Source: DASXUX01 sp036504595
Lineage (GTDB): Bacteria > Planctomycetota > SZUA-567 > H5-PLA8
Length of the DNA stretch: 64,000 bases
Assembly: GCA_036504595.1 (NCBI GenBank)
Contig: DASXUX010000011.1
Coordinates: forward strand, 1-64,000
Direction of reading: 5' to 3'
The position numbers and the translations under genes are program-made. The notes below the pieces were generated by a model, which worked only from the letters and a program-made list of their open reading frames with translations, ran no database searches and was not told where the DNA came from. This document shows, one piece after another, positions 53,371-60,945 of this stretch (its first letter is position 1; each line of letters begins with the position of its first letter).

Positions 53371-54186
53371 CTACCTATGAGAGTCGTGCTGAATCGTGCT
53401 AGGTTTAATTCGTTGGAACGTGAGGTTCTCGCGCGGTGCATCGAATACCGTTTTTCGCTTGCGAACGATGTAACCCATTTCCTGCAGGGTCGTAATAACG
53501 CGCGTCTTCTCAACAGCGACTGCTCTGTTATCGGGCCGGGGCGCGTGGCCTCGCCAGTCGTAATCGTTGCTCCAATGCTTTATCCTGGATTTGGAGATGT
53601 TCACCATGGGCGCGAGACGCTCCGCCAGTTCGTCGAGTTCGCGCGTATTCTGTCTCCAAGGCCACGCCTGTTTTACTGTTAAGACGGGCTTTGCGAGCCG
53701 GCGCGGGGGCATCTTGCTGGCGTCCCTCAAGGCGTGCAAAGCTGCCCGCAGCGTACCCCTGGCGGTCTCGTTAGCTGGATTATCCAGCACGTTATACAAT
53801 GCGGCTTCGATGGTGCCGCGCGTCACCGCCTCGGGTAGGGTCGCCACGTGAAGCAACCATTTGGCCTGCTGGACAAGCAGATCCAACTTGGCACGTCGGA
53901 TCGGCAGGAGAACTGTTTGCGGATCGGGGAAAATACTGTTCTCTGCGCGCTTCAGCACGCGCGTAATGCGCTCTTCAAGTAAACGCCGAATGACGGTGTG
54001 AGGCAAGCGTTTCAGTTGTGCCAAGATATCATCACGCTTCTTCTCGTGCCTGCGAATACGCCTAACCTTGCGCTGCTCGTAATCCTCGTCGGTTGTGTTT
54101 TCGTCGTTGGTCGCCCGTGAGAAGTCCTTCCGTCCAAACAGTCGGACTATATGACGATTCAATTCTTTGGTGGCTGTATTGGCCAT
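53371..54186 (-). CDS. Hypothetical element protein, 271 aa
   Basis: Start at ATG 54186 (MANTATKELNRHIVRL) with AAAGGAC upstream; a longer frame to 54,246 is possible. Basic, mostly helical: a charged stretch (QRKVRRIRRHEKKRDDILAQLKRLPHTVIRRLLEERITRVLKRAENSIF), then a helical block. WRQNTRELDELAERLAPMVNISKSRIKHWSNDYDWRGH could be an HTH. No family recognised. Confidence 0.45.
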   Translation of the reverse strand: MANTATKELNRHIVRLFGRKDFSRATNDENTTDEDYEQRKVRRIRRHEKKRDDILAQLKRLPHTVIRRLLEERITRVLKRAENSIFPDPQTVLLPIRRAKLDLLVQQAKWLLHVATLPEAVTRGTIEAALYNVLDNPANETARGTLRAALHALRDASKMPPRRLAKPVLTVKQAWPWRQNTRELDELAERLAPMVNISKSRIKHWSNDYDWRGHAPRPDNRAVAVEKTRVITTLQEMGYIVRKRKTVFDAPRENLTFQRIKPSTIQHDSHR

Positions 54187-54284
54187 GTGGGCGCTTGTCC
54201 TTTGCGCTGTCCAGGTGAAGCCGGGGAAGGTGTCTGGACTCGACACCGTGTCGGGTAGCTATTCCCTATCCCCGGCAGAGTTCA

Positions 54285-55322
54285 TTACTGTGCCAAATCG
54301 ACCCGCAGCTTCTGAGCCTCCGTTGTGATTCGCTTTCTCATTTCTTCGAACTGCTTATTGGCCCTAAAAGCAGCTATCGCTTCATTGATCTCAGTCTGAG
54401 AAATGCTGTACTCACGCATGCTGTAAGCAACACTCTGTTCATTGTAACGGCGCGGCCAAGTAATGCCCTTAGCCTTCATTCCAACGATGATGTCGGCCAT
54501 GAGAATGTCCCGTTGTTCGTCTTCAACAAACGCCTGTGCGATGCCTTTAACCGCGCTGGCGCGCATGGACGCTTTAGCCTCCAATGTTCTGGCGCGATCT
54601 TCTTTTTGTGCATCGGCTACAGATTTCCTGTGCTGTTCGATCGGACCGGGATCGTCGGATACTTTCTCCAATGCGTACCTCGTCTTCACCGTTCCGTACT
54701 CAGTGTTGGCTAACCCCAAGTTCACCGTCTTCGAATCCTCGCTGAAAAAGAACACGAGCGGCGTTTTGTCTTTAGGCAACCCGGTAGGCTCCCCCACAGT
54801 TGCATACAGAGCCCTCTTTTCGCTGTCGTATCGCTCGATTTTCATCACCTCAATACGCGTTGAATCTGTTGTCTCCGTAATCATCAGCTCAGCACACAAT
54901 CGAATTATCTTTTTGGGCACGACGAGGACTCCATCTTCCTTCATCGGCTGTGGTTTCCAGGTCCCGGTAAGAGCCTGAATCGCGCTTGGCAGTCCATCTA
55001 CGCGGAGGGGAGTAGTCGGTTGCGCCGGCGCGGTGGGTTGCGGTGGACTTTGTGGTGCCTGTGCGTCGGAGCGTGGTCTTGTGCCCGCTTCCGCGCTGTA
55101 AGCGTGTTCGCGTTCCGTTGTGGGGGATGGCCGCGTCTCGCTGGCCTGCTGCGGATCGTCTGGCTTGCCGCGGCCCTTCATCAACAGAAACGCTACCAGC
55201 AGCAGCGCGGCTACTGCGGCGACAACGTAAAACACCGCCGCGTTGCCGCTCTGTGTTTTCGCAAGCGGCTTTCGCTGCTGTTTGTGCGGCCTGTGGTAGT
55301 TCGGACCTTGGGCTTTCATCAT
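54285..55322 (-). CDS. Single-pass membrane protein of the element, unknown function
   Basis: About 345 aa; start uncertain among ATG 55322, 55340 and further upstream. Polar N-terminus, one membrane helix (AAVFYVVAAVAALLLVAFLLM), a Pro/Thr/Gln-rich linker, then a soluble domain with a lipocalin-like strand series (LTGTWKPQPMKEDGVLVVPKKIIRLCAELMITE ... LVFFFSEDSKTVNLGLANTEYGTVKTRYALEKV) and a helical C-terminus. No known domain. The linker and domain suggest an envelope role such as superinfection exclusion, which is speculation. Confidence 0.5.
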   Translation of the reverse strand: MMKAQGPNYHRPHKQQRKPLAKTQSGNAAVFYVVAAVAALLLVAFLLMKGRGKPDDPQQASETRPSPTTEREHAYSAEAGTRPRSDAQAPQSPPQPTAPAQPTTPLRVDGLPSAIQALTGTWKPQPMKEDGVLVVPKKIIRLCAELMITETTDSTRIEVMKIERYDSEKRALYATVGEPTGLPKDKTPLVFFFSEDSKTVNLGLANTEYGTVKTRYALEKVSDDPGPIEQHRKSVADAQKEDRARTLEAKASMRASAVKGIAQAFVEDEQRDILMADIIVGMKAKGITWPRRYNEQSVAYSMREYSISQTEINEAIAAFRANKQFEEMRKRITTEAQKLRVDLAQ

Positions 55323-55408
55323 TGATGCGTGCCCTTTCATATAGGTTGTAGATGGTCGATTGGCACGGATTCTACAATGCTCGCTGCGGAAGTCATCGGT
55401 ATTCCGCG

Positions 55409-56032
55409 TCAAGCTGAATTCGATTCCGCGGCGGATTCCTCGTCGACTTCTGCCGCATACTTCTGCTGCAACCCGGTCGCGTCGAAGGTGATCCTTATCG
55501 GGCCGGTTTCTTCCGGCCTGATCTCGTCTCCGATGCGCAGGTGTCGGCAGAGCATGTCGACAAGCTTTGCCACGGCTGCCGGATTCCTGCTCGCCAGCGT
55601 TTGCTGTAGGGCCTGCGCCATGACCGGCAGTAGCGCACTCTCTGCTTTGCGGAAGTCCTCTGCCGACGTGATCGGGGCCAGCGTTGTAGACGTTGCGGCG
55701 TCCGGTGACAGCTTCAGCAACTCGATTCGCGCGCGTTCGACAGCCAGCGCCCCCTTGTAGTCAGTAACCTGCATGCAGCGCGCGAACAGCATATTGAGCC
55801 TCTGGAGTGCAAGGCTGAGTTCGCGTTTCGCGATCGGCAGCGCCGCTGCTTCAAGCCGCTTGTTGGCTGCGGCAAGGTAACGGTCCATCTGCCTGGGGCT
55901 GCAAGTCCAGGGCGGGTCGGCCTTAGTCGTGGCCCATTTGAGAATCTCGCGCCGGTTCAAGCCCATGATGAGCAATTCGAGAACCTGAGCCGCGCGCGCT
56001 CTTGTGGATGCCGCTGCCTCAGTCTTTGCCAT
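55409..56032 (-). CDS. Small-terminase-like helix-turn-helix protein
   Basis: 207 aa from ATG 56032, overlapping the PLD gene stop by 14 bases. N-terminal HTH of the kind annotated as terminase small subunit in planctomycete phage DNA: AAQVLELLIMGLNRREILKWATTKADPPWTCSPRQMDRYLAAANKRLEAAA. The rest is helical (LSLALQRLNMLFARCMQVTDYKGALAVERARIELLKL), with a polar C-terminus. If it is a TerS, the element would redirect a helper phage packaging motor, because no large subunit is encoded here. Other HTH roles are possible. Confidence 0.5.
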   Translation of the reverse strand: MAKTEAAASTRARAAQVLELLIMGLNRREILKWATTKADPPWTCSPRQMDRYLAAANKRLEAAALPIAKRELSLALQRLNMLFARCMQVTDYKGALAVERARIELLKLSPDAATSTTLAPITSAEDFRKAESALLPVMAQALQQTLASRNPAAVAKLVDMLCRHLRIGDEIRPEETGPIRITFDATGLQQKYAAEVDEESAAESNSA

Positions 56033-56663
56033 GATGGAACATTTCCTCCAGCCATTGACGATGGAAGTCATAAACCGTCCGGTCATTCAACAGGATGTTC
56101 TGTTCTGTCCGCGGGTTGGCTGTCCAGTTGGCTGAGCCCTCCACCACGAAATACGCACCATTTGCCGCGTTTGACAGCAGAATGAGTTTCGCGTGATTCT
56201 CCCACGTCCTGAACCTTTGCCCGCGCGCGCGTAGTCCCTCCAGGATCGTGTTTGCAACTGTGCTCTCCCGTCGCAGGAAGTAGTTGCCGCTCGCCATCGT
56301 GATCTTGTTGACCTTGCCGGAGTCGTAGAATGCCAACAGGTCCAGCGCGTTTTGCCGGCTCATTGTCCAGGTGCTTCCGTAAAGCTCGTCGGCCGTCTCA
56401 ATCCATCCAAGAATCAGCGGCACAAAGTTGAAGTAATCGAAATGGCCGTTGCTGATGATGTGCAGGCACTCCCCCGGCGCGGGTGGGGCGGTGACCAGCG
56501 CGGCCAGCGTTTCGCGCTTTAAGCCGGCGATGGCCTTGTCTTTCATCATGCGCTTAAGCAGGCGGGCTGTCGGTTGGCGCGTCGATTGGACCTCGTCCGC
56601 ATCATCGCTGAACGGGTCCAGGGCTAAGCCCAGCAGGTCGGAAACTTCGCCATTCTTCGCCAT
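56019..56663 (-). CDS. PLD-like domain protein
   Basis: 214 aa from ATG 56663, preceded by AGGGGGG. The C-terminal half carries one phospholipase D-like motif: ENHAKLILLSN (HxK) and FVVEGSANWTANPRTEQNIL, the GSxN segment. The N-terminal part has GECLHIISNGHFDYFNFVPLILGWI. Single-motif members dimerise and are often nucleases. In phages such proteins occur near terminase genes, as here. First gene of the element operon. Confidence 0.7.
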   Translation of the reverse strand: MAKNGEVSDLLGLALDPFSDDADEVQSTRQPTARLLKRMMKDKAIAGLKRETLAALVTAPPAPGECLHIISNGHFDYFNFVPLILGWIETADELYGSTWTMSRQNALDLLAFYDSGKVNKITMASGNYFLRRESTVANTILEGLRARGQRFRTWENHAKLILLSNAANGAYFVVEGSANWTANPRTEQNILLNDRTVYDFHRQWLEEMFHHGKD

Positions 56664-56891
56664 GCTGACCCCCCCTAAAAAGTTTCGGCCAGAAAAATGG
56701 GGCTCACCCATACGACGGCGGCACGCTCAGAGCACCCCCCCTGTCGGGGGGCTTTCGCTCCGCGGCTCTGCAATCGCACAGCGTTGCGCTGTGGCGCGTT
56801 CATCGCATCGAAACCACTCGACACCAGACCGAAACGAAAAAGCCCCGCACGGCGCGATGCAGCGCAAACGCGCGGCGTGTGGTGCGAGCGT
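56664..56891. other. Leader region between integrase tail and PLD gene
   Basis: 228 bases with no gene. It contains a C6/G6 hairpin (about 56,735-56,757). In the circular form this would be the int-to-operon junction, so a promoter and a terminator are expected here, but I cannot point to a convincing one. Confidence 0.4.
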
Positions 56892-57197
56892 TCAAGCATG
56901 CGCGTTGCCCTTGTTGCCGGCGGCCAAGGCTTCAGCCGCTGCAAGCCATGTTTGCCGGACGGCGGCGGGAATCTTTGTCCAGACTTCGGCAAGGCGCGCC
57001 AAATCGGCGGGTAACTCCGGTTTACTTTGTGTCGCGGAGCTTTCCTGAAATCTTGTACTAATCTTGTCACGGAATGCGCGGTTTAGGTCTTTGTTCTGCA
57101 CCTTTGCGCAGACTTCGCCAGAAACGGAAGCGGGCGCTTCCGTCGTTGTAACTTCTGAATTGTGCTGGGTGTTGCTGCTTTCCGCAGTGTTGCGCGG
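56892..57197 (-). pseudogene. int: Native C-terminal tail of the split integrase
   Basis: 102 codons (101 aa plus TGA) directly after the att repeat and in frame with the repeat-coded peptide. It contains LAEVWTKIPAAVRQTWLAAAEAL, a pattern I recall at the C-termini of planctomycete integrases, plus a polar linker. When the two repeats are joined (circular form) it completes a 608-aa integrase. In the integrated chromosome it has no start except a chance ATG in the tRNA flank (57,281). The gene fragment is not decayed. Confidence 0.85.
57047..57068. repeat. Putative Int arm-type site, right
   Basis: Same 22 bp as at 48,460-48,481, 129 bp from the core, in the integrase tail. There it is read as DKISTRF, in the left copy as TRLVQDF, so the identity is not due to protein constraint. 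Confidence 0.8.
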
Positions 57198-57244
57198 TTT
57201 GGTATCCCCATCCGGATTTGAACCGGAGTCTGAAGGCTGAGAAC
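57198..57244. repeat. attR: 47-bp repeat within tRNA-Glu
   Basis: The right copy of the direct repeat; it forms the 3' half of the complete tRNA-Glu gene and the joint with the integrase tail. Confidence 0.95.
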
Positions 57245-57277
57245 CTTCCGTCCTGGGCCGGGCTAGACGATGGGGAC
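57200..57277 (-). tRNA. tRNA-Glu(CTC)
   Basis: Minus strand. Acceptor GTCCCCA / TGGGGAT (one G-U pair), D-arm GTC-loop-GAC, anticodon stem GAAGG / CCTTC with loop TTCTCAG, anticodon CTC, T-arm CCGG-TTCAAAT-CCGG, discriminator A and encoded CCA. Full cloverleaf by eye. Its 3' half doubles as the attachment site of the 8.8-kb element; the gene stays intact after integration because the element brings an identical 3' half. Confidence 0.93.
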
Positions 57278-57299
57278 CCATCCAGAAAACAGCGACGAC

Positions 57300-57327
57300 A
57301 TAGTACCTGAGCGCGCGCTGACTGCAA
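57300..57327 (-). promoter_or_regulatory. Promoter of tRNA-Glu
   Basis: TTGCAG (57,327-57,322), 16-bp spacer, TACTAT (57,305-57,300); 22 bases before the tRNA 5' end. Confidence 0.5.
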
Positions 57328-57668
57328 GCCCACCCGGCGGTTTTTCAAATTCAGTGAGCATTCAGTCATCATCGGTTTGAACCGCCGAGACGCTCAGACA
57401 CAGAAAACGCCAAGAGGAAAAGCTCGGAATCTTCCTGGCATCATGGCGTGGATGTGTGGCGGCTCTGCAAGCTCGCTGCTTCGATATTGGGCAAAGGCTC
57501 GATCTCTTACCCGGCTTACTACGCTCGCAACCGTCTCTCGGGCGAAGAGAGGGACGAGAGCTTTTCACTGAGTTCTCGATTGCACGCTGTCAGGCGTTAA
57601 GGATCGGCAGACGAAAGGATGCCCGTGTTTATCCAAAAAGAGCGGGCGGCCTTGCTGAGCAACTCTCG
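57328..57668. other. Gap between tRNA-Glu and the sugar ABC ATPase gene
   Basis: No supported gene in about 340 bases. It has the phrase ACCGCCGAGACGCTCAGAC near 57,380, a relative of the intergenic phrases at 2,660 and 5,660. No sugar permease gene or remnant is seen here. Confidence 0.5.
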
Positions 57669-59144
57669 CTACCCGTGCGCCAACTCCATGATCTGTTCCT
57701 GCGTGGCGCATTTGGCATTTTGAATTTCGCCAGTAATGCGGCCTTCGTGCATGACCAGAACACGGTCGCTCATCCCGAGCACTTCGGGAAGTTCCGAGGA
57801 GATCATCAGGATCGCTTTGCCCTCGGCGGCCAGTTTGTTGATCAGCGTGTAGATTTCGAACTTGGCGCCGACATCGATGCCGCGCGTGGGCTCGTCGATG
57901 ATCACGACCTCGGCGTTGGCAAACAACCACTTCGCGAGCACCACTTTTTGCTGCGTGCCGCCCGAAAGATTCCGCGCGAGCTGCTCCGAATGTGGTGTCT
58001 TGATCTGCAAACTCTCGATGTAGCCGCGCAAGGCCCCCCGCTCCACCCCGTGGCGGACAAAGCCCGCGACCGACAGGCGCCGCAGATTCGGCAGACTAAA
58101 ATTCTCGCGCACCGAAAGCGCGAGCACCAAGCCTTGAGCTTTGCGGTCCTCGGTCACCAGACAGATGCCGTTGCGGATCGCTTCGCGCGGCGAACGGAGA
58201 CTTAAGATGCGGCCGTCGAGTTCCACTTCGCCGCCGTCGGCTCGATCCGCGCCGAAAATCATCCGCGCGACTTCCGTCCGCCCGGCGCCGATCAGCCCCG
58301 TCAGGCCCAGCACTTCCCCGCGCCGAACCGAAAACGAAACATCCTTCACCACGCTGCCTCGCCGCAAATTGCGCACGCGCAGCCGGTCCGATCCAATCGC
58401 GACCTCGCGCGAAGGAAACTCGCGGTCAAGCGCGCGGCCAACCATCATCTCGATGAGCTGCGCACGAGAGAGCTTGGGCACTGGCCGCGTATCGACCCAC
58501 GCTCCGTCGCGCATGACGGTCGCGCGCTGCGCGATCGCAAAGACTTCGTCGAGCCGATGCGAAATGTAGACGATGCCGATGCCCTGCGTCTGCAGTTGGC
58601 GGATGATGCGGAAGAGTTGCTCGACTTCCTGCGAGGTCAGCGCTGCCGTCGGCTCGTCCATCACGATGATGCGCGCGTTCTGTGAGAGCGCCTTGGCGAT
58701 TTCGACGCACTGCTGTTGGGCGACTGTCAGATTGCGACAGTGCTCTTCCGGGTCGATCTTCACGTTCAGCCGCGCGAATAGTTCGCGCGCTTTGCAAGTC
58801 TCCTCTGCTTGAGCAAAGAATCCCGCGCGCGTTCGCTCACGGCCAAGAAAGATGTTCTCTCGCGCGCTCAGCGCCGGGACGAGGTTGAATTCCTGATAGA
58901 TGACCGCGATGCCCAGCCGTTGCGCGTGAGCGGGCGAGGTGATACGCACCGGCTCACCATCGATTTCGATCTTTCCGGCGTCGGGACGATGCGCGCCCGA
59001 AAGAACTTTGATCAGCGTGCTTTTTCCCGCACCGTTCTCTCCCAACAGCGCGTGAACTTCGCCAGCCTCAAGCTCCAGCCGCCCGTTGCTCAGCGCCTTC
59101 ACGCCGGGAAAAGACTTTTCGATCGCGTGCATCGTCAGCAGCAT
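57669..59144 (-). CDS. Sugar ABC transporter ATP-binding protein (RbsA/MglA type)
   Basis: About 491 aa (ATG 59144; 59132 also possible). Two ABC domains. First: Walker A GENGAGKST, Q-loop YQEFNLV, signature LTVAQQQCVEIAKALSQNARIIVMDEPTAAL (LTVAQ instead of LSxGQ). Second: degenerate Walker A GLIGAGRTEV, LSGGTQQKVVLAKWL, IIDEPTRGID. This double-domain form is the carbohydrate uptake transporter 2 class for monosaccharides such as ribose or galactose. The binding protein gene lies upstream in the same direction; a permease (RbsC-like) gene is not present next to it. Confidence 0.9.
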   Translation of the reverse strand: MLLTMHAIEKSFPGVKALSNGRLELEAGEVHALLGENGAGKSTLIKVLSGAHRPDAGKIEIDGEPVRITSPAHAQRLGIAVIYQEFNLVPALSARENIFLGRERTRAGFFAQAEETCKARELFARLNVKIDPEEHCRNLTVAQQQCVEIAKALSQNARIIVMDEPTAALTSQEVEQLFRIIRQLQTQGIGIVYISHRLDEVFAIAQRATVMRDGAWVDTRPVPKLSRAQLIEMMVGRALDREFPSREVAIGSDRLRVRNLRRGSVVKDVSFSVRRGEVLGLTGLIGAGRTEVARMIFGADRADGGEVELDGRILSLRSPREAIRNGICLVTEDRKAQGLVLALSVRENFSLPNLRRLSVAGFVRHGVERGALRGYIESLQIKTPHSEQLARNLSGGTQQKVVLAKWLFANAEVVIIDEPTRGIDVGAKFEIYTLINKLAAEGKAILMISSELPEVLGMSDRVLVMHEGRITGEIQNAKCATQEQIMELAHG

Positions 59145-59222
59145 AGGCAAAATCCAACTCGCAAGACGCAAGCGTCAGCACACGCGTCACAATCCGACGA
59201 CTTCTCGACTTCTGGACCGCAG

Positions 59223-60176
59223 TTACTTCAGTTCCGGGTCTTTCTCCGCATCGGCTTTCCGGTACAGGGCGGTCGGAATCAAAATCTGCGGCGCGACGTC
59301 ATCGCCGGCCATGTACTTCACGATGGCCTGGATCGCCTGCTGGCCGATTTTTTCGGGGAACTGAATCGGGTCCGCGTAGATCTTGCCGGCCTTGATCGCT
59401 TGCTTGCCTTCGGGCATGCCGTCGAAGCCGACCACTTTCACCTGCGCAATCTTGCCGGCTTTTTCGAGCGCCGCGACCGCTCCGAGCGCCGACGGATCGT
59501 TGCTGCAAAAAACGCCGTTCAGGTTCGGATGCGTCTGCAGAATGTCTTCCATCGTCTTGAACGATTTGTCTTTCGCGCCGCCGCCCGGAAGTTTGGCGAC
59601 GATCTCGATTTTGCCGCCGGCCTTGTTGTGCTTGTCGATCTCCTCTTCGAAGCCCTTCGTCCGCAGCATCACCGACTCGACTTCCGGGTGATCGAGGATG
59701 GCTACTTTTCCGGTGCCGCCCAGCGCCTCAATCATCGCCTTGCCCGCTTCTTTTCCGCCGCTGTAGTTGTCGGTCGCGATATGGCAGACAACCTTCGCGC
59801 CTTGAGCCACGCAGGCAATGTCGGCCGTGAAGACGGGAATCCCCGCCTTCGTCGCTTCAGCGATGGAGGTGCCGACCGCCTTCGAATCGCATGGACAAAG
59901 AATGATGGCATCGACCCGCTTCACGATAAAGTCGCCGACCTGATTCTTCTGCTTTGTCGCATCGAACTCGCCGGCCGTCAGCACGACCTGCATGCCGCGT
60001 TTGGCGGCTTCTTCCGTCATAGCCTCACCCATCTTTACAAAAAACGGATTGGCGAGCGTCAGCATCGACACACCGATCGTCGCCTTGGGCTTGGCCTTCT
60101 CCTCGGCTCCGCCGGCAACAAGACAGGCCACGCAACCCAGCACCAACACTTCTGACAGCAATCTGGAAATCGACAT
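59223..60176 (-). CDS. Sugar ABC transporter substrate-binding protein (RbsB type)
   Basis: 317 aa from ATG 60176, preceded by CCAGGAGAA. An export signal with cysteine (LVLGCVACLVAGGA) is consistent with a lipoprotein or Sec signal. Periplasmic binding protein class I: TIGVSMLTLANPFFVKMGEAMTEEAAKRGMQVVLTAGEFDATKQ, VDAIILCPCDSKAV, PNLNGVFCSNDPSALGAVAALEKAGK, VVGFDGMPEGKQAIKAGKIYADPIQFPEKIG. Delivers a monosaccharide to the CUT2 transporter. Same direction as the ATPase gene, 78 bases apart. Confidence 0.9.
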   Translation of the reverse strand: MSISRLLSEVLVLGCVACLVAGGAEEKAKPKATIGVSMLTLANPFFVKMGEAMTEEAAKRGMQVVLTAGEFDATKQKNQVGDFIVKRVDAIILCPCDSKAVGTSIAEATKAGIPVFTADIACVAQGAKVVCHIATDNYSGGKEAGKAMIEALGGTGKVAILDHPEVESVMLRTKGFEEEIDKHNKAGGKIEIVAKLPGGGAKDKSFKTMEDILQTHPNLNGVFCSNDPSALGAVAALEKAGKIAQVKVVGFDGMPEGKQAIKAGKIYADPIQFPEKIGQQAIQAIVKYMAGDDVAPQILIPTALYRKADAEKDPELK

Positions 60177-60305
60177 TCTTCGTTCTCCTGGGTTCAACAA
60201 CATGCAGCCACTACCATCGGCAGCGCCAGAGCAATATCAAGCTGATTTTCAGCGCTGTTTTCCGTCATGAGCGACGGCCAAGGTTCTGTATGATCGCGGT
60301 CCATG

Positions 60306-60339
60306 AAAAAACACAGGAGACTTGATAGTCCCCTGTGTT
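60306..60339 (-). terminator. Intrinsic terminator after the glycine-rich small protein gene
   Basis: Minus strand stem ACACAGG(GG)ACT / AGT(CT)CCTGTGT with loop ATCA followed by six T. Clear rho-independent form, 27 bases after the stop codon. Confidence 0.85.
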
Positions 60340-60365
60340 CGGAAATGCTCTTGTGGAGTTGTGGC

Positions 60366-60599
60366 TTACGCGTTGATCGTGATGCTGCCGATGTAGCTGT
60401 TGTCGCTGGCATCGCCGCCCTGCGCGGAGGCATCTGCGCCCGTTCCGCCGCCGGCCTGGCCGACGCCCACGCCCACGCCCAGCAACCCGGTGCCGGCGCC
60501 GAGGGCCACGTTGGTGTTCGCGCCAAGGGCCAACCCGCCCGACGCATCGCCGCCCTGCTTGCCTGCCTGAACCACGCCGACGTTATTCTGCAGTGCCAT
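60366..60599 (-). CDS. Small glycine/alanine/asparagine-rich protein
   Basis: 77 aa from ATG 60599, preceded by AAAGGAGAAG. No signal peptide. Composition: Gly, Ala, Asn, Val with repeats NNVGVVQAGKQGGDASGGLALGANTNVALGAGTGLLGVGVGVGQAGGG and a second QGGDAS. It resembles short beta-rich, amyloid-like or repeat peptides. It has its own terminator, so it is probably a monocistronic, possibly highly expressed gene. No family recognised. Confidence 0.6.
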   Translation of the reverse strand: MALQNNVGVVQAGKQGGDASGGLALGANTNVALGAGTGLLGVGVGVGQAGGGTGADASAQGGDASDNSYIGSITINA

Positions 60600-60868
60600 A
60601 ACTACTTCTCCTTTTCCAGTTTCCCTTGCCCCTCGCTGAGCAACCCATTTGTTCAGCGTACAGGATGAGTAATTGCGAGTTACGTGCCAACACAAGAAGA
60701 TTGAGCTCGTCCCGAAACACCCGCGTGCAAGTCACTGCAAGAGCTCAACTTAAGCGATCAATAGTTTTTGGAAAGCAGCAGTCTGAAAGTCGTTCGATGC
60801 GGAAGTCTACAGTCTCACTCGAACAGTCCTACTGGAATTCTGGACTTTCGTGGCACAGGCTCGAAACG
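60600..60868. other. Gap between the small protein gene and the rplL terminator
   Basis: About 270 bases with no gene. The promoter of the small glycine-rich gene must lie here on the minus strand, but I cannot define it confidently. Confidence 0.45.
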
Positions 60869-60908
60869 AAAAACGGGAGCGCAGCGCTCAAAAGCGCCAC
60901 GCTCCCGC
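60869..60908 (-). terminator. Terminator of rplL
   Basis: Minus strand: GCGGGAGCG ... CGCTCCCG with an inner stem GCGCT/AGCGC, followed by TTTTTCG. Strong double-stem intrinsic terminator 37 bases after the rplL stop, so transcription of the ribosomal cluster ends here and rpoB does not follow. Confidence 0.8.
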
Positions 60909-60912
60909 TTCA

Positions 60913-60945
60913 AAACCCACTGACCCATGACTAATGACCCGTGGC
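60913..60945. repeat. Heptad array TGACCCA / TGACTAA
   Basis: 7-bp words ACTGACC CATGACT AATGACC CGTGGCT between the rplL stop and its terminator. Confidence 0.7.

Larger units (their letters stand above)
48355..57197. mobile_element. 8,843-bp integrated element in tRNA-Glu, satellite- or plasmid-like
   Basis: Counted as one repeat copy plus the interior. Contents (all minus strand): integrase, RHH repressor, excisionase-like HTH, hypothetical, DnaB-like helicase, winged-helix Rep with iterons, two nuclease-like paralogs, hypothetical, membrane protein, small-terminase-like protein, PLD-like protein, integrase tail. Most genes overlap or nearly abut. No capsid, tail, portal or large-terminase gene and no conjugation gene. 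Gene set recalls phage-inducible chromosomal islands (Int, AlpA-like, Rep, TerS), but in a different lineage and with the att core inside int. Confidence 0.88.

Noticed and set aside
56735..56757. C6/G6 hairpin as int or operon terminator
   Set aside because: No T-run follows on the minus strand, and only three T follow on the plus strand, where no gene ends.
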